Source: Dokdonella_A sp035263065 | Lineage (GTDB): Bacteria; Pseudomonadota; Gammaproteobacteria; Xanthomonadales; Rhodanobacteraceae | Assembly (NCBI GenBank): GCA_035263065.1 | Contig: DATFRS010000337.1 | Span: 1 to 53,994 of the forward strand | DNA: 53,994 nt | Direction of reading: 5' to 3' | Shown here: positions 43,515 to 52,231 of the stretch, in pieces | Numbering within the stretch: the stretch's first letter is position 1 | Layout: every line of letters begins with the position of its first letter | The notes under the pieces: model-generated | What the model was told of the DNA's origin: nothing | Databases searched by the model: none | What the model saw: only the letters and a program-made list of their open reading frames with translations | Program-made: the position numbers and the translations under genes

Positions 43515-45983
43515 GTGAATCGTTCGACCCCATCGGTGCGCGCCGTCGCGTGCGCCGCGCTCATCGCGCTCGCCACGCCGGCCGTGCTGCCGGCGGCGAC
43601 GCCGCTTCCGCCCGCACTCGATGCGGCCCATCAGTATCCGTCGTCCGCGACGACGAGCGCCATGCCCCCGGCGTTGCGGAGCGCCGTCGAGCGGTCGCTC
43701 GCGCGCGATCCCGACGCCACATGGATCGAGCACGAGATCGTCGCCGCCGACGGCCAGGCCTTCGATCTCTTCGGCTTCCGCGTGCTCGTGTCCGGCGATA
43801 TCGCATTCGTCAGCGCGCCGGCGCCGGGGCCGCGACCCGGCAAGGTGTACGTGTTCTCGAATTCGAGCGGCACGTGGACCGAGACGCAGCAGCTGACGGC
43901 GACGCCGTCCGTCACGCCGCCGCCGAACTGGTCCGACTTCTTCGGCTGGTCGCTTTCGCTGTCCGGCGATAGCCTGCTGGTCGGAGCGCCCGAAGTGTTC
44001 AACCAGATGTTCGGTCCGGTCGGCGGCGCCTACGTGTTCGTCCGCTCCGGCGACACCTGGTCGCAGCAGCAGGAGCTGCTCCCCGCCGACGGCTTCAACT
44101 TCGACTGGGTCGGCGGCGCCGTCGCGCTCGCCGGCGACACCGCGTTCGTCGGCGCGCCCAATCACGACGCCACGCGCGGCGAAGTGCATGTCTACACGCG
44201 CTCCGGCACGACCTGGACGGAAGGCACGCCGCTGCTCGCGAGCGACGGCGCGCAGGGCGACGCGCATCAGTTCGGCGGCGCCGTCAAGTTCGACGGCACG
44301 ACGCTCTTGATCGGCGCGCCCGGCCCGGACTTCTCGTCGAGCGACTACTCGCCGGGCGAGGCCTACGTGTTCACGAACCAGGGCGGCACCTGGACCGAAG
44401 CGCAGATCCTGCAGCCGGACGACGGCGCCGACGGCGACCAGTTCGGCTTCTCGCTCGCGATCCAGGGCACGACGCTCCTGATCGGCACGCCCGCCGCCGA
44501 CATCGGCGCGAACACCCATCAGGGCGCCGCGTACGTGTTCGACGGCTCGGGCGGCACGTTCGTGCAGACGCACAAGATCTTCGCGGACGACGGCGTCGCC
44601 TACGATCAGTTCGGCCAGTCGGTCGCGATGAGCGGCGACACCGCGCTGATCGGCATGTGGAGCCACAACGACGATCCGAACACGCCGCCGGCAACGCCGA
44701 AGCCGGGCTCGGTCTATCTGTTCAGCGCCGCGCGCGACAGCTGGACGCAATCCGACAAGCTCACCGCGAGCGACGCAACCGACGGCGACTCGTTCGGCTG
44801 GGACGTCGGCGTCGACGGCACCACGCTGATCGTCGGCGCGCAGGGCACGGTCGGCGGCAACCAGTTCCAGGGCGCGGCGTACGTCTACACGCCGGGCGAT
44901 CCGCCGGTCGCGACCGTGACGCCGGATTCGCTGAGCTTCTCGCTCGCGCCGGGCGCGTCGGGCTCGAGCCCGATCACGATCGGCAACACCGGCGGCAGCG
45001 ACCTCACGTTCGCGATCGCCGAAGCGGCGGCGAATGCTCCGCGCGTCGCGCTGAACCTGCGTCCGGCCTCGGCGCCGACGCCGCGCACGCCGAGTGCGAT
45101 CGGCACGAGCCGCATCGCGGGTTCGCGCACGGCCGCGCCGTGGGCACCGCGCAGCCCAGACGGCGCGCTGACGTTCGTGCTCGACGACGGCACGTACGAG
45201 GACACGATCGGCCTCAACGATCAGACCAGCACGGAATCGGCCGCGATCTGGCTGAACCGCTTCTCGCCGCCCGCCGGCACCGGCGCGTTCACGATCGACT
45301 CGATCTCGATCCTGTGGCCGCAGAACGGCAACGGCACGCTGGTCGGCAAGGCGATCAACCTCGTCGCCTACTACGACGCCGACGGCGACGGCGATCCGAC
45401 CAACGCCGTGCGCCTCGGCAGCGACGACATGATCACGATCGACAGCCTCGATGCGTTCATCGACTACACGGTGAACTTCGCGGTGCCGGGCGACGGCGAC
45501 GTCTACATCGGCTTCGAGAACGTCTACGCGCTCGGCGGCTCGTCGCCGATCCTGTTCCCGGCCGCGATCGACGAGGACTCGGGCACGCAGGACCGCTCGT
45601 GGGTCGCCGGCATGTCGAGCGGCGATCCCGATCCCGACGTGCTCGGCAACAACGATCTCCTCGGCACGATCGACAGCTTCGGCCTGCCGGGCAACTGGCT
45701 GATCCGCGCGACCGGCGTAGCCGGCGGCGGCGGCGGCGACTGCTCGAACCCGTCCGACGTGCCGTGGCTCAGCGAGTCGCCGACGAGCGGCACGGTCGCC
45801 GTCGGCGGATCGCAGGACGTCACCGTGACGGCCGACGCGACGGGCCTCGACCCCGGCACCTATTCGGCGCTCGTCTGCGTCTCGACGAACGATCCGAACA
45901 ACGCGCTGGTCGGCGTGTCGGTGAGCCTCACGGTCACCGCGGACGACACGATCTTCAAGGACGGTTTCGACGGCGCGCCGTAG
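43515..45983 (+). CDS. Secreted FG-GAP seven-bladed beta-propeller protein with C-terminal DGF motif
   Basis: 822 residues, GTG start with GGAGGGG upstream. Signal peptide (AVACAALIALATPAVLPAA). Residues 70-460 contain seven FG-GAP repeats of 50-60 residues, each with an F-G-x-x-V/L-x-L-x-G-D/T core, a V/IGAP turn and an AYVF strand, which would close a seven-bladed propeller. A second half has an Ig-like fold and an anchor-type domain (NPSDVPWLSESPTSGTVAV, SALVCVSTNDPNNA). The last residues DTIFKDGFDGAP carry the F-x-DGF terminal motif. Extracellular; binds an unknown partner. Confidence 0.85.
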   Translation: MNRSTPSVRAVACAALIALATPAVLPAATPLPPALDAAHQYPSSATTSAMPPALRSAVERSLARDPDATWIEHEIVAADGQAFDLFGFRVLVSGDIAFVSAPAPGPRPGKVYVFSNSSGTWTETQQLTATPSVTPPPNWSDFFGWSLSLSGDSLLVGAPEVFNQMFGPVGGAYVFVRSGDTWSQQQELLPADGFNFDWVGGAVALAGDTAFVGAPNHDATRGEVHVYTRSGTTWTEGTPLLASDGAQGDAHQFGGAVKFDGTTLLIGAPGPDFSSSDYSPGEAYVFTNQGGTWTEAQILQPDDGADGDQFGFSLAIQGTTLLIGTPAADIGANTHQGAAYVFDGSGGTFVQTHKIFADDGVAYDQFGQSVAMSGDTALIGMWSHNDDPNTPPATPKPGSVYLFSAARDSWTQSDKLTASDATDGDSFGWDVGVDGTTLIVGAQGTVGGNQFQGAAYVYTPGDPPVATVTPDSLSFSLAPGASGSSPITIGNTGGSDLTFAIAEAAANAPRVALNLRPASAPTPRTPSAIGTSRIAGSRTAAPWAPRSPDGALTFVLDDGTYEDTIGLNDQTSTESAAIWLNRFSPPAGTGAFTIDSISILWPQNGNGTLVGKAINLVAYYDADGDGDPTNAVRLGSDDMITIDSLDAFIDYTVNFAVPGDGDVYIGFENVYALGGSSPILFPAAIDEDSGTQDRSWVAGMSSGDPDPDVLGNNDLLGTIDSFGLPGNWLIRATGVAGGGGGDCSNPSDVPWLSESPTSGTVAVGGSQDVTVTADATGLDPGTYSALVCVSTNDPNNALVGVSVSLTVTADDTIFKDGFDGAP

Positions 45984-46043
45984 GCGAGGCCGTTCCCTGC
46001 AGCGGCGGCGCCGGCAACTCCCCGTGCCGGTGCCGCGGCTCCG

Positions 46044-46070
46044 CGCCGCCCACGGGCGGCGTGTTCTTTT
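46044..46070. terminator. Terminator between the propeller gene and convergent nagA
   Basis: Stem CGCCGCCC/GGGCGGCG with a 2-base loop, then GTTCTTTT on the plus strand. It serves the plus-strand gene; the minus-strand side has no A/T run. Confidence 0.7.
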
Positions 46071-46075
46071 GTCGC

Positions 46076-47197
46076 TCAGCCGACCACGTCACGCACGCGC
46101 AGCGCGCGATCGGCGACGACGAACGCCGCGCGCGCCCCGGGCGCGATGCGGCCGTGCGACGCGAGGCCGAGGAATTCGGCGGGGTACGTCGACGCCATCC
46201 GCGCGGCTTCCGCTACGTCGACGTCGAGCATCGCAACCGCGTTGCGCATCGCGCTCATCATGTCGAGCGCCGAGCCGGCGATCACGCCGTCCGGCGTTTC
46301 GCAGCGGCCGTCGCGGCAGGTGACGGTAATGCCGCCGAGCGTGTACGTGTCGCGAACGCCGCCGACCGGCGGCATCGCGTCGGTGACGAGGAAAACCTTG
46401 CCGCGCGGCTTCGCGTGCAGCGCCACGCGCAGCGAGGCCGGATGCACGTGGAAGCCGTCGACGACGATGCCGCACGCACTCGCCGCGTCGTCGAGCGCGG
46501 CGCCGACGACGCCGGGCTCGCGGCTCGTCAGTGGCGACATCGCGTTGTAGAGATGCGTGAATCCGCGCAAGCCCGCGTCGAGCGCGGCGCGCGTTTCCTC
46601 GTACGTCGCCGCCGTATGTCCCGCGCAGACGATGACGCCGCGGCGCGTGAGCTCGCGGATCGCGTCGAGCGGCAGGCGTTCCGGCGCGATCGTGAGCAGC
46701 GTCTTGCCGTTGCGGAGCGAGGCGACAAGCGCGATCTCCGCCGCGTCCGGCACGCGGAACTTCGCCGCGTCGTGCACGCCGCGTCGCGCCGGCGCGAGGT
46801 ACGGGCCTTCGAGATGGATGCCGAGCACGCCCGGCACGCCTTCGGCGATCGCAGCGTCGACGGCGGCGATCGCGGCGCGCATGACGTCGAGATCGTCGCT
46901 GATCAGCGTCGGCAGGAAGCCGGTCGTGCCGAACGTGCGGTGCGCTGCGCCGATGCGGCGGATCGTCTCGACGGTCGGCGCATCGTTGAACAGCACGTCG
47001 CCGCCGCCGTTGACCTGGCAATCGATGAAGCCGGGCAGGAGACAGTCGCCGTGCAAGTCATGCCGGTCCGCATCGCGCACGCGCGGATCGTCGGCAGCGA
47101 CGATGGCCTCGATGCGATCGCCGTCGACGAGCACGGCGACGTCGTCGCGAAGACCCTGCTCCGTCAGCACGCGCCCGTTGACGAATGCGCGCGCCAT
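46076..47197 (-). CDS. nagA: N-acetylglucosamine-6-phosphate deacetylase
   Basis: 373 residues from the ATG at 47197, sharing a base with the nagB-II stop (TGATG). Amidohydrolase fold: GFIDCQVNGGGDVLFND, HLEGPYLAPARRGVHD, AGHTAATYEE, FTHLYNAMSPLTSREPG, GFHVHPASL and the catalytic Asp in LVTDAMPPVGG. It converts GlcNAc-6-P to GlcN-6-P and acetate, the step before NagB-II. End of the minus-strand nag run. Confidence 0.95.
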   Translation of the reverse strand: MARAFVNGRVLTEQGLRDDVAVLVDGDRIEAIVAADDPRVRDADRHDLHGDCLLPGFIDCQVNGGGDVLFNDAPTVETIRRIGAAHRTFGTTGFLPTLISDDLDVMRAAIAAVDAAIAEGVPGVLGIHLEGPYLAPARRGVHDAAKFRVPDAAEIALVASLRNGKTLLTIAPERLPLDAIRELTRRGVIVCAGHTAATYEETRAALDAGLRGFTHLYNAMSPLTSREPGVVGAALDDAASACGIVVDGFHVHPASLRVALHAKPRGKVFLVTDAMPPVGGVRDTYTLGGITVTCRDGRCETPDGVIAGSALDMMSAMRNAVAMLDVDVAEAARMASTYPAEFLGLASHGRIAPGARAAFVVADRALRVRDVVG

Positions 47198-48264
47198 CAG
47201 ACGGTCTCGGTGACCTTGCTGAGGTGCGGCGGCGAATCGGGATCGCGGCCGAGCCTGACGGCGAGCGCGTTGACGGCTTCGTAGAAGCGGTGCACGGCGA
47301 CGAGCGGCGTACACGCGGCGTCGACACCGGACGGCAGCGGCAACGTGTCGCAACCGCCGGCCTCGGCGCCGATCGTCCAGACGTGCGCTCCGCGCGCGCG
47401 AAACGTCGCGGCGACCTCGAGCGTGCTCGCCTGGGTGTCATCGTCCTGCACGAAGAAGACGACCGGAAAGCCGGGGCCGACCAGCGTCATCGGGCCATGC
47501 TGCACTTCGGCGGCGCTGAATGCCTCCGCGTGGATGCCGCAGGTTTCCTTGAGCTTCAACGCGGCTTCCTGCGCTGCGGCGAGACCGAGCCCGCGACCGA
47601 CGACGAACAGGCTGCGCGCGTCGGCGAGGCCGTCGACGAGCGAGTGCCAGTCGAGCTTCGCGTCGTCGTTCAGCGCGGCCGGCACTCGTGCCAGCGCGTC
47701 GCGCAGCACGGCGTCGTCCTTCCATTCGGCGACGAGATGCAGGATCGCCGACAGCGAGCACAGGAAGCTTTTCGTCGCGGCGACGCTGAGCTCGGGTCCG
47801 GCGCGCAGCGGAATCACGAAATCGGCCGCGCTCGCGAGCGGCGACGTCTCGACGTTGACCATCGCGACGACGCGCGCGCCGGCCTGTTTCGCGGCTTCGG
47901 CCTGACGCAGCAGGTCGGGGCTCTTGCCCGACTGCGAGATCGCGAGGAACAGCGTGCCGCCGAGATCCTGCTCGGCGCCGTAGATCGACTGCACGGACGG
48001 CGCGGCCGACATCGTCGCGATGCCGAGCCGCGTCTCGATCAGATACTTCGCGAACGTCGCCGCGTTGTCGGAGCTGCCGCGCGCACCGGTCGCGACGAGG
48101 CGCGGCGGATCTTCGCACAGCGATACGGCGAGCGCGCGCACGGCCGCGGCGTTGTCGGCGAGCTGGCGCGCGATCGCGGCCGACGACTCGGCGATCTCGC
48201 GACGCATCTTCGTGCCTTCCGGCGTCAGCGTGGGCTTTGTGTCTGCGGCCACTTCGAATCCCAT
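47197..48264 (-). CDS. nagB-II: Glucosamine-6-phosphate deaminase, SIS-domain type (NagB-II)
   Basis: 355 residues; two SIS domains and no glutaminase domain, so not GlmS. Motifs are VATGARGSSDNAATF, FLAISQSGKSPDLLRQAE, LSVAATKSFLCSLSAIL and HAEAFSAAEVQHGPMTLV. NagB-II is the alternative deaminase, unrelated to NagB, that isomerises and deaminates GlcN-6-P to Fru-6-P and ammonia. Coupled to nagA. The gene starts 10 bases after the regulator stop. Confidence 0.92.
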   Translation of the reverse strand: MGFEVAADTKPTLTPEGTKMRREIAESSAAIARQLADNAAAVRALAVSLCEDPPRLVATGARGSSDNAATFAKYLIETRLGIATMSAAPSVQSIYGAEQDLGGTLFLAISQSGKSPDLLRQAEAAKQAGARVVAMVNVETSPLASAADFVIPLRAGPELSVAATKSFLCSLSAILHLVAEWKDDAVLRDALARVPAALNDDAKLDWHSLVDGLADARSLFVVGRGLGLAAAQEAALKLKETCGIHAEAFSAAEVQHGPMTLVGPGFPVVFFVQDDDTQASTLEVAATFRARGAHVWTIGAEAGGCDTLPLPSGVDAACTPLVAVHRFYEAVNALAVRLGRDPDSPPHLSKVTETV

Positions 48265-48274
48265 GACGTTCGCG

Positions 48275-49327
48275 TCATGCCGCCGGCAGCCGGACGCGCG
48301 CCGTCGAGTCGCGGATCACGAGCTGCGGGCTGAAGCCGCGGTTGGCGGGCACGGCGGTCGTCGCGTGCGGTTTCAATTCGGCGATGAGGCGCAGCGCCGC
48401 ATGACGCGCGATGTCCTCGGTCGCCTGCTTCGCGGTCGTCAGCGCGGGCCACGACTGCTTGGAGAACGGGCTGTCCTCGAAGCCCGCGATCGAAAGCTCG
48501 TACGGCACATCGATGCCGCTCGACTTCGCCGCGGCGAGCACACCGGCTGCGATCTCGTCGTTGGAACCGAAGATCGCGGTCGGCCGCTCGCGCAGCGCGA
48601 ACAGCCGGCGCGCGCCGCGGAAGCCGTCGTCGAACGAATAATCACCGGGGATCACGAGCTTCTTGTCGAGCGGAATGCCGTAGTCCTTGAGCGCGCTCTC
48701 GTAGCCCTTGAAGCGCTCCGGGCTCGATCGATGCGCTTCGCCGCCCCAGAGGAAGCCGATGCGCTGGTGGCCGAGCTGGATCAGGTGCTCGGTGATGTCG
48801 TAGGCCGCGTCGCGGTCGTCGACATAGACGCACGGATAGCCGTCGTTCGGATCCTCGGCGGCCGAGATGATGCGCACGAACTTGATGCCGTTGGCGGCGA
48901 GGTACTTGATGAGCTCCATGCGCTCGGACATCGGCGGCGCGAGCACGAGACCCGCGAGGCGTGCGCGGCGCACGAGCTCGTGCAGCTCGCCGGCGAGGTC
49001 GGGCACGGTCGAATCGCACGGATGGATCTGCAGGCCGAAGCCCTGGTCGCGGCACGCGGCGAGCACGCCGTTCTGCACGCTGATGACGTAGTACGGGTTC
49101 GGGTTGTCGTAGACGAGCCCGAGCGCGTAGGACGTCGCCGTGCGCAGGCTGCGCGCGCTCTGGTCGGGCTCGTACTTGAGATCCTCGATCGCGCGCTGCA
49201 CGCGCTCGCGCGTCGGGCCGCGCACGGAGGCCTCGTTGTTGATCACGCGCGAGACGGTCTTCAGCGAGACTTTCGCTCGGTGCGCGACGTCTTTGATCGT
49301 GGGTCGGTGCACGGGAGGCTTGGTCAA
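48275..49327 (-). CDS. nagR: LacI-family transcriptional regulator, probable NagR
   Basis: 350 residues. The TTG at 49327 is used; a GTG at 49312 is an alternative. HTH: RPTIKDVAHRAKVSLKTVSR, VINNEASVRGPTRERVQRAI. Periplasmic-binding-protein-like domain with LGLVYDNPNPYYVISVQNG, GLVLAPPMSERMEL and GFLWGGEAHR. Its place inside the GlcNAc locus and the two palindromes at 50822 and 50982 make it the repressor of uptake and phosphorylation genes, with GlcNAc-6-P or GlcN-6-P the expected inducer (inference from the pathway). Confidence 0.9.
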   Translation of the reverse strand: MTKPPVHRPTIKDVAHRAKVSLKTVSRVINNEASVRGPTRERVQRAIEDLKYEPDQSARSLRTATSYALGLVYDNPNPYYVISVQNGVLAACRDQGFGLQIHPCDSTVPDLAGELHELVRRARLAGLVLAPPMSERMELIKYLAANGIKFVRIISAAEDPNDGYPCVYVDDRDAAYDITEHLIQLGHQRIGFLWGGEAHRSSPERFKGYESALKDYGIPLDKKLVIPGDYSFDDGFRGARRLFALRERPTAIFGSNDEIAAGVLAAAKSSGIDVPYELSIAGFEDSPFSKQSWPALTTAKQATEDIARHAALRLIAELKPHATTAVPANRGFSPQLVIRDSTARVRLPAA

Positions 49328-49358
49328 CGCGATGGCCCGCCATCGTAGCTTGCACTCG

Positions 49359-49453
49359 CCTCTCCCGCTTGCGGGAGAGGCCGCCCGCCAGGGCGGGTGA
49401 GGGACGCCGTCGAGTTGCCCTCACCCCAACCCTCTCCCGCAAGCGGGAGAGGG
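49359..49453. repeat. REPIN, type A (two inverted units)
   Basis: CCTCTCCCGC-TT-GCGGGAGAGG at 49359-49380 and the reverse-oriented CCCTCTCCCGC-AA-GCGGGAGAGGG at 49431-49453, with GGGTGAGGG/CCCTCACCC between. It occupies the gap between the nagR start and the nagP stop, so it may act as a partial transcript barrier inside the locus. Confidence 0.88.
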
Positions 49454-49469
49454 GGAAAAGAAAGTGGGC

Positions 49470-50747
49470 TCATCGGCGCGCCGTTCCGACGCTGTGGCCG
49501 CGCAGCGCGTAGAACAGGATGTACGCGTAGCACGGCACCATGATCGCGACGAACACGAGCTGGAAGTCGTGATGCTCGCGCAGCACGGCGAACGTCTGCG
49601 GGATCACCGCGCCGCCGGCGATGCCCATGATCAGCAGCGCCGAGCCCGTCTCGGTCAGGCGGCCCAGCCCCGCGATCGCGAGCGGGAAGATCGCCGGCCA
49701 CATCATCGCGTTGGCGAAGCCGAGCGCCGCGACGAACGCGACCGACGCGTAGCCGTGCGTCACGTACGCACCGAGCGCGAGCACGATGCCGAGCGCCGCC
49801 GACAGCGTGAGATAGCGCGCCTGCGAGATGAAGCGCGGAATCGTGACAAGGCCGACGACATAGCCGACCAGCATCGCCGTCAGCGTGAACGAGGTGAAGA
49901 ACTTCGTCTCGTCGACCGGCAGGCCGAAGCCGCGGCCGTACGTGCCGATCGCGTCGCCCGCCATGACCTCGACGCCGACGTAGACGAAGAGGCACAGCAC
50001 GCCGAGCCAGAGATGCGGATGCGCGAAGATCGTGCGGTTCGCGCCGGCCGCATCGCTGCGGTTGACGTCCTCGGCGCGCACTTCGGGCAGTGGCGACTTC
50101 GCGATCCAGAGGCCAAGCACGCCGAGGATCGCCGCCATGACGAGATACGGCAGGTGGATGCGCGCGGCGAACGCGTCGAGCAGCGCGGCGCGCGACGCGG
50201 GATCGGCCGCCTGCACCTGCGCCTTGAGATCGCCGAGCCCGTGCATCACGAGCGCGCCGATCACGAGCGGCGCGAGGATGCCGGCGATCTTGTTGCAGAT
50301 GCCCATGAACGCGATGCGCTGCGCGGCGCTCTCGATCGGGCCGAGGATCGAGATGTATGGATTCGCCGCGGTCTGCAGCAGCGAAAGGCCCGCGCCGATC
50401 ACGAACAGGCCGGTCAGCGCGCCGGGATACCAGCGGCGCACCACGAACTCGCCGAACACGATCGCGCCAGCGGCCATGACGAGAAGGCCGAGCGCCATGC
50501 CTTTCTTCATGCCGGTGCGGCGCAGGATCCACGCCGCCGGCAGCGCGAGGAAGAAATACGAGAGATAGAACACCATCAGCACGAGGAACGCGTTGACGGT
50601 GTCGAGATCGAACGCGAGCTCGACGAACTGGATCAGCGGCCCGTTGAGCCAGGTGACGAATCCGAAGATGAAGAACAGAAGCCCGATGATCATCATCGGC
50701 GCGCGGTAGTCGCGCGCTCCTCTAAGGGCGGTGGCGCTCGTCGACAT
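49470..50747 (-). CDS. nagP: Sugar/H+ symporter of the FucP family, probable GlcNAc permease NagP
   Basis: 425 residues from the ATG at 50747. About 12 membrane helices of the MFS FucP type: MIIGLLFFIFGFVTWLNGPL, VFYLSYFFLALPAAWILRR, GAGLSLLQTAANPYISILGP (family signature), VGVEVMAGDAIGTYG and MGIAGGAVIPQTFAVL. It imports GlcNAc or its oligomers across the inner membrane without phosphorylation, which is why a cytoplasmic kinase is encoded opposite. The operator at 50822 sits in its promoter region. Confidence 0.92.
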   Translation of the reverse strand: MSTSATALRGARDYRAPMMIIGLLFFIFGFVTWLNGPLIQFVELAFDLDTVNAFLVLMVFYLSYFFLALPAAWILRRTGMKKGMALGLLVMAAGAIVFGEFVVRRWYPGALTGLFVIGAGLSLLQTAANPYISILGPIESAAQRIAFMGICNKIAGILAPLVIGALVMHGLGDLKAQVQAADPASRAALLDAFAARIHLPYLVMAAILGVLGLWIAKSPLPEVRAEDVNRSDAAGANRTIFAHPHLWLGVLCLFVYVGVEVMAGDAIGTYGRGFGLPVDETKFFTSFTLTAMLVGYVVGLVTIPRFISQARYLTLSAALGIVLALGAYVTHGYASVAFVAALGFANAMMWPAIFPLAIAGLGRLTETGSALLIMGIAGGAVIPQTFAVLREHHDFQLVFVAIMVPCYAYILFYALRGHSVGTARR

Positions 50748-50821
50748 CCTCGTGGCTCCCCTCGCAGCGGTGCGGCCGGGCATTCGGCCGGCGCCGCGAT
50801 TGTCCGCTCGCGGGCGGTGAT

Positions 50822-50835
50822 TATCAACGTTGTCA
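50822..50835. promoter_or_regulatory. Probable NagR operator, nagP side
   Basis: TATCAACGTTGTCA, 12 of 14 positions of the full palindrome at 50982, 75 bases upstream of the nagP start. Imperfect on the left arm. Confidence 0.6.
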
Positions 50836-50981
50836 GGCAATGATCCGGCGCGCTGCCGGAGCGCGCGTCGAAGGTGCATTCCTGCGGGAATTTTCGTCCC
50901 GACGGCGCAGGCACCCGCCCGCCGGCAAGACTCCAAAGGCCGGCCAGGAACCGTCCTCCGCAACAATTTTGCAATGCATAT

Positions 50982-50995
50982 TGACAACGTTGTCA
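50982..50995. promoter_or_regulatory. Probable NagR operator, kinase side
   Basis: Perfect 14-base palindrome TGACAACGTTGTCA, 76 bases upstream of the kinase start. The central CG and odd symmetry-free arms are typical of LacI-family sites. As I recall, the Shewanella/Xanthomonas NagR site has the core TGACARCGYTGTCA; this recollection is not checked here. Confidence 0.8.
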
Positions 50996-51070
50996 TACGG
51001 GCAGAGACTCGGCCGCACCGTAACCGGCCGTTCGAGCCGGGCGGATTGCGGCATGGGCGGAGAGGGAAGA

Positions 51071-52117
51071 GTGGGGCAGACGAGCCAAAGCGCTTTCGCG
51101 CATGCGCGCGCGTCGCTGATTGCGGCCGACGTGGGCGGCACGCACGCGCGCGTCGCGCTGCTCGACGCGGGTCCCGGCGGTCGCGACGACTTCGCGATCC
51201 TGCATTACCGCAAGTACGCCTGCGCCGACTATCCGAGTCTCTCGGCGATCATCGAGGACTTCCGCGCGACCGTCGACGGCGGCGACGTCGACCGCATCGC
51301 GCTCGCGCTCGCGGGCTACGTGATCGACGACGCCGTCGTCAACGTGAACCTGCCGTGGACCGTGTCGATCTCGGAGCTGCGCCGCGCGCTCGGCGTCGGC
51401 GAGCTCGCGATCGTCAACGACTTCGAGGCGGTCGCCCACGCGATCGGCCACGCCGACGCGTCCGGTGCGACGCTGCTGGCGGGCCCCGTGGAGGCGCCGC
51501 TGCCGGGACCGATGCTCGTCGTCGGCCCCGGCACCGGACTCGGCGCCGCATTGCGCATTCCGCACCACGATCGGCCCGTGATCCTCGCGACCGAAGCGGG
51601 GCAGTCGACGCTCGCCGCGTACACCGACCTCGAGTTCCGCCTGCTGCGCGAACTGCGCCAGCACACGCCGCGCGTGCAGATGGAACACGTGCTGTCGGGC
51701 ACCGGCCTCGCCAACCTGCATCGCGCGATCGGCGCGCTGCGCGGCGCGCCGGTGGCGAAGCTGTCGCCGGCCGAGATCACCGCGGCCGCGCTCTCGAAGT
51801 CGGACGACGTCGCCGCCGAGACGGTCGACGTGTTCTGCGGCTGGCTCGGCGCGGTGCTCGGCGATCTCGCGCTGATCTACGGCGCCGAGGGCGGCATCTA
51901 TCTCGCCGGCGGCGTGCTGCCGCAGATGAAGGAGCTCTTGGTCGCGAGCGCGTTCGTCGAGCGCTTTCTCGACAAGGGCGTCATGCGGCACGTGCTCGCG
52001 CAGACGCCGGTGCGGCTCGTCGAGCACGCGCAGCTCGGCGTCATCGGCGCGGCGAGCTGGTATCTCGGCAGGCATCCGGTCGACGCGCGCGCGGCGCGCG
52101 AGGCCAGCCATGCGTAA
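51071..52117 (+). CDS. Glucokinase-family sugar kinase, probable GlcNAc/GlcN kinase
   Basis: 348 residues from the GTG at 51071, directly after GGAGAGGGAAGA; an ATG at 51053 has no ribosome-binding site. Glucokinase (Glk/ASKHA) fold: phosphate-1 ADVGGTHARVALLD, NDFEAVAHAIG with the catalytic Asp, VVGPGTGLGAAL, EAGQSTLAA and GAEGGIYLAGGVLPQ. Its place opposite nagP makes GlcNAc or GlcN the likely substrate, supplying GlcNAc-6-P to NagA. The sequence alone cannot exclude plain glucokinase. It is followed by the TonB receptor after 114 bases, where no gene is seen. Confidence 0.88.
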   Translation: MGQTSQSAFAHARASLIAADVGGTHARVALLDAGPGGRDDFAILHYRKYACADYPSLSAIIEDFRATVDGGDVDRIALALAGYVIDDAVVNVNLPWTVSISELRRALGVGELAIVNDFEAVAHAIGHADASGATLLAGPVEAPLPGPMLVVGPGTGLGAALRIPHHDRPVILATEAGQSTLAAYTDLEFRLLRELRQHTPRVQMEHVLSGTGLANLHRAIGALRGAPVAKLSPAEITAAALSKSDDVAAETVDVFCGWLGAVLGDLALIYGAEGGIYLAGGVLPQMKELLVASAFVERFLDKGVMRHVLAQTPVRLVEHAQLGVIGAASWYLGRHPVDARAAREASHA

Positions 52118-52231
52118 GGCGTGCGCCACGATTTTGTTCGAGGAGTTCCATTCGATGCAGATCCACCATGAGCCGGCGAAACGCAGCGAGGAAGCGCGCG
52201 TCAGCCGCAAACAACCAGAGAGGGGAGTGTC

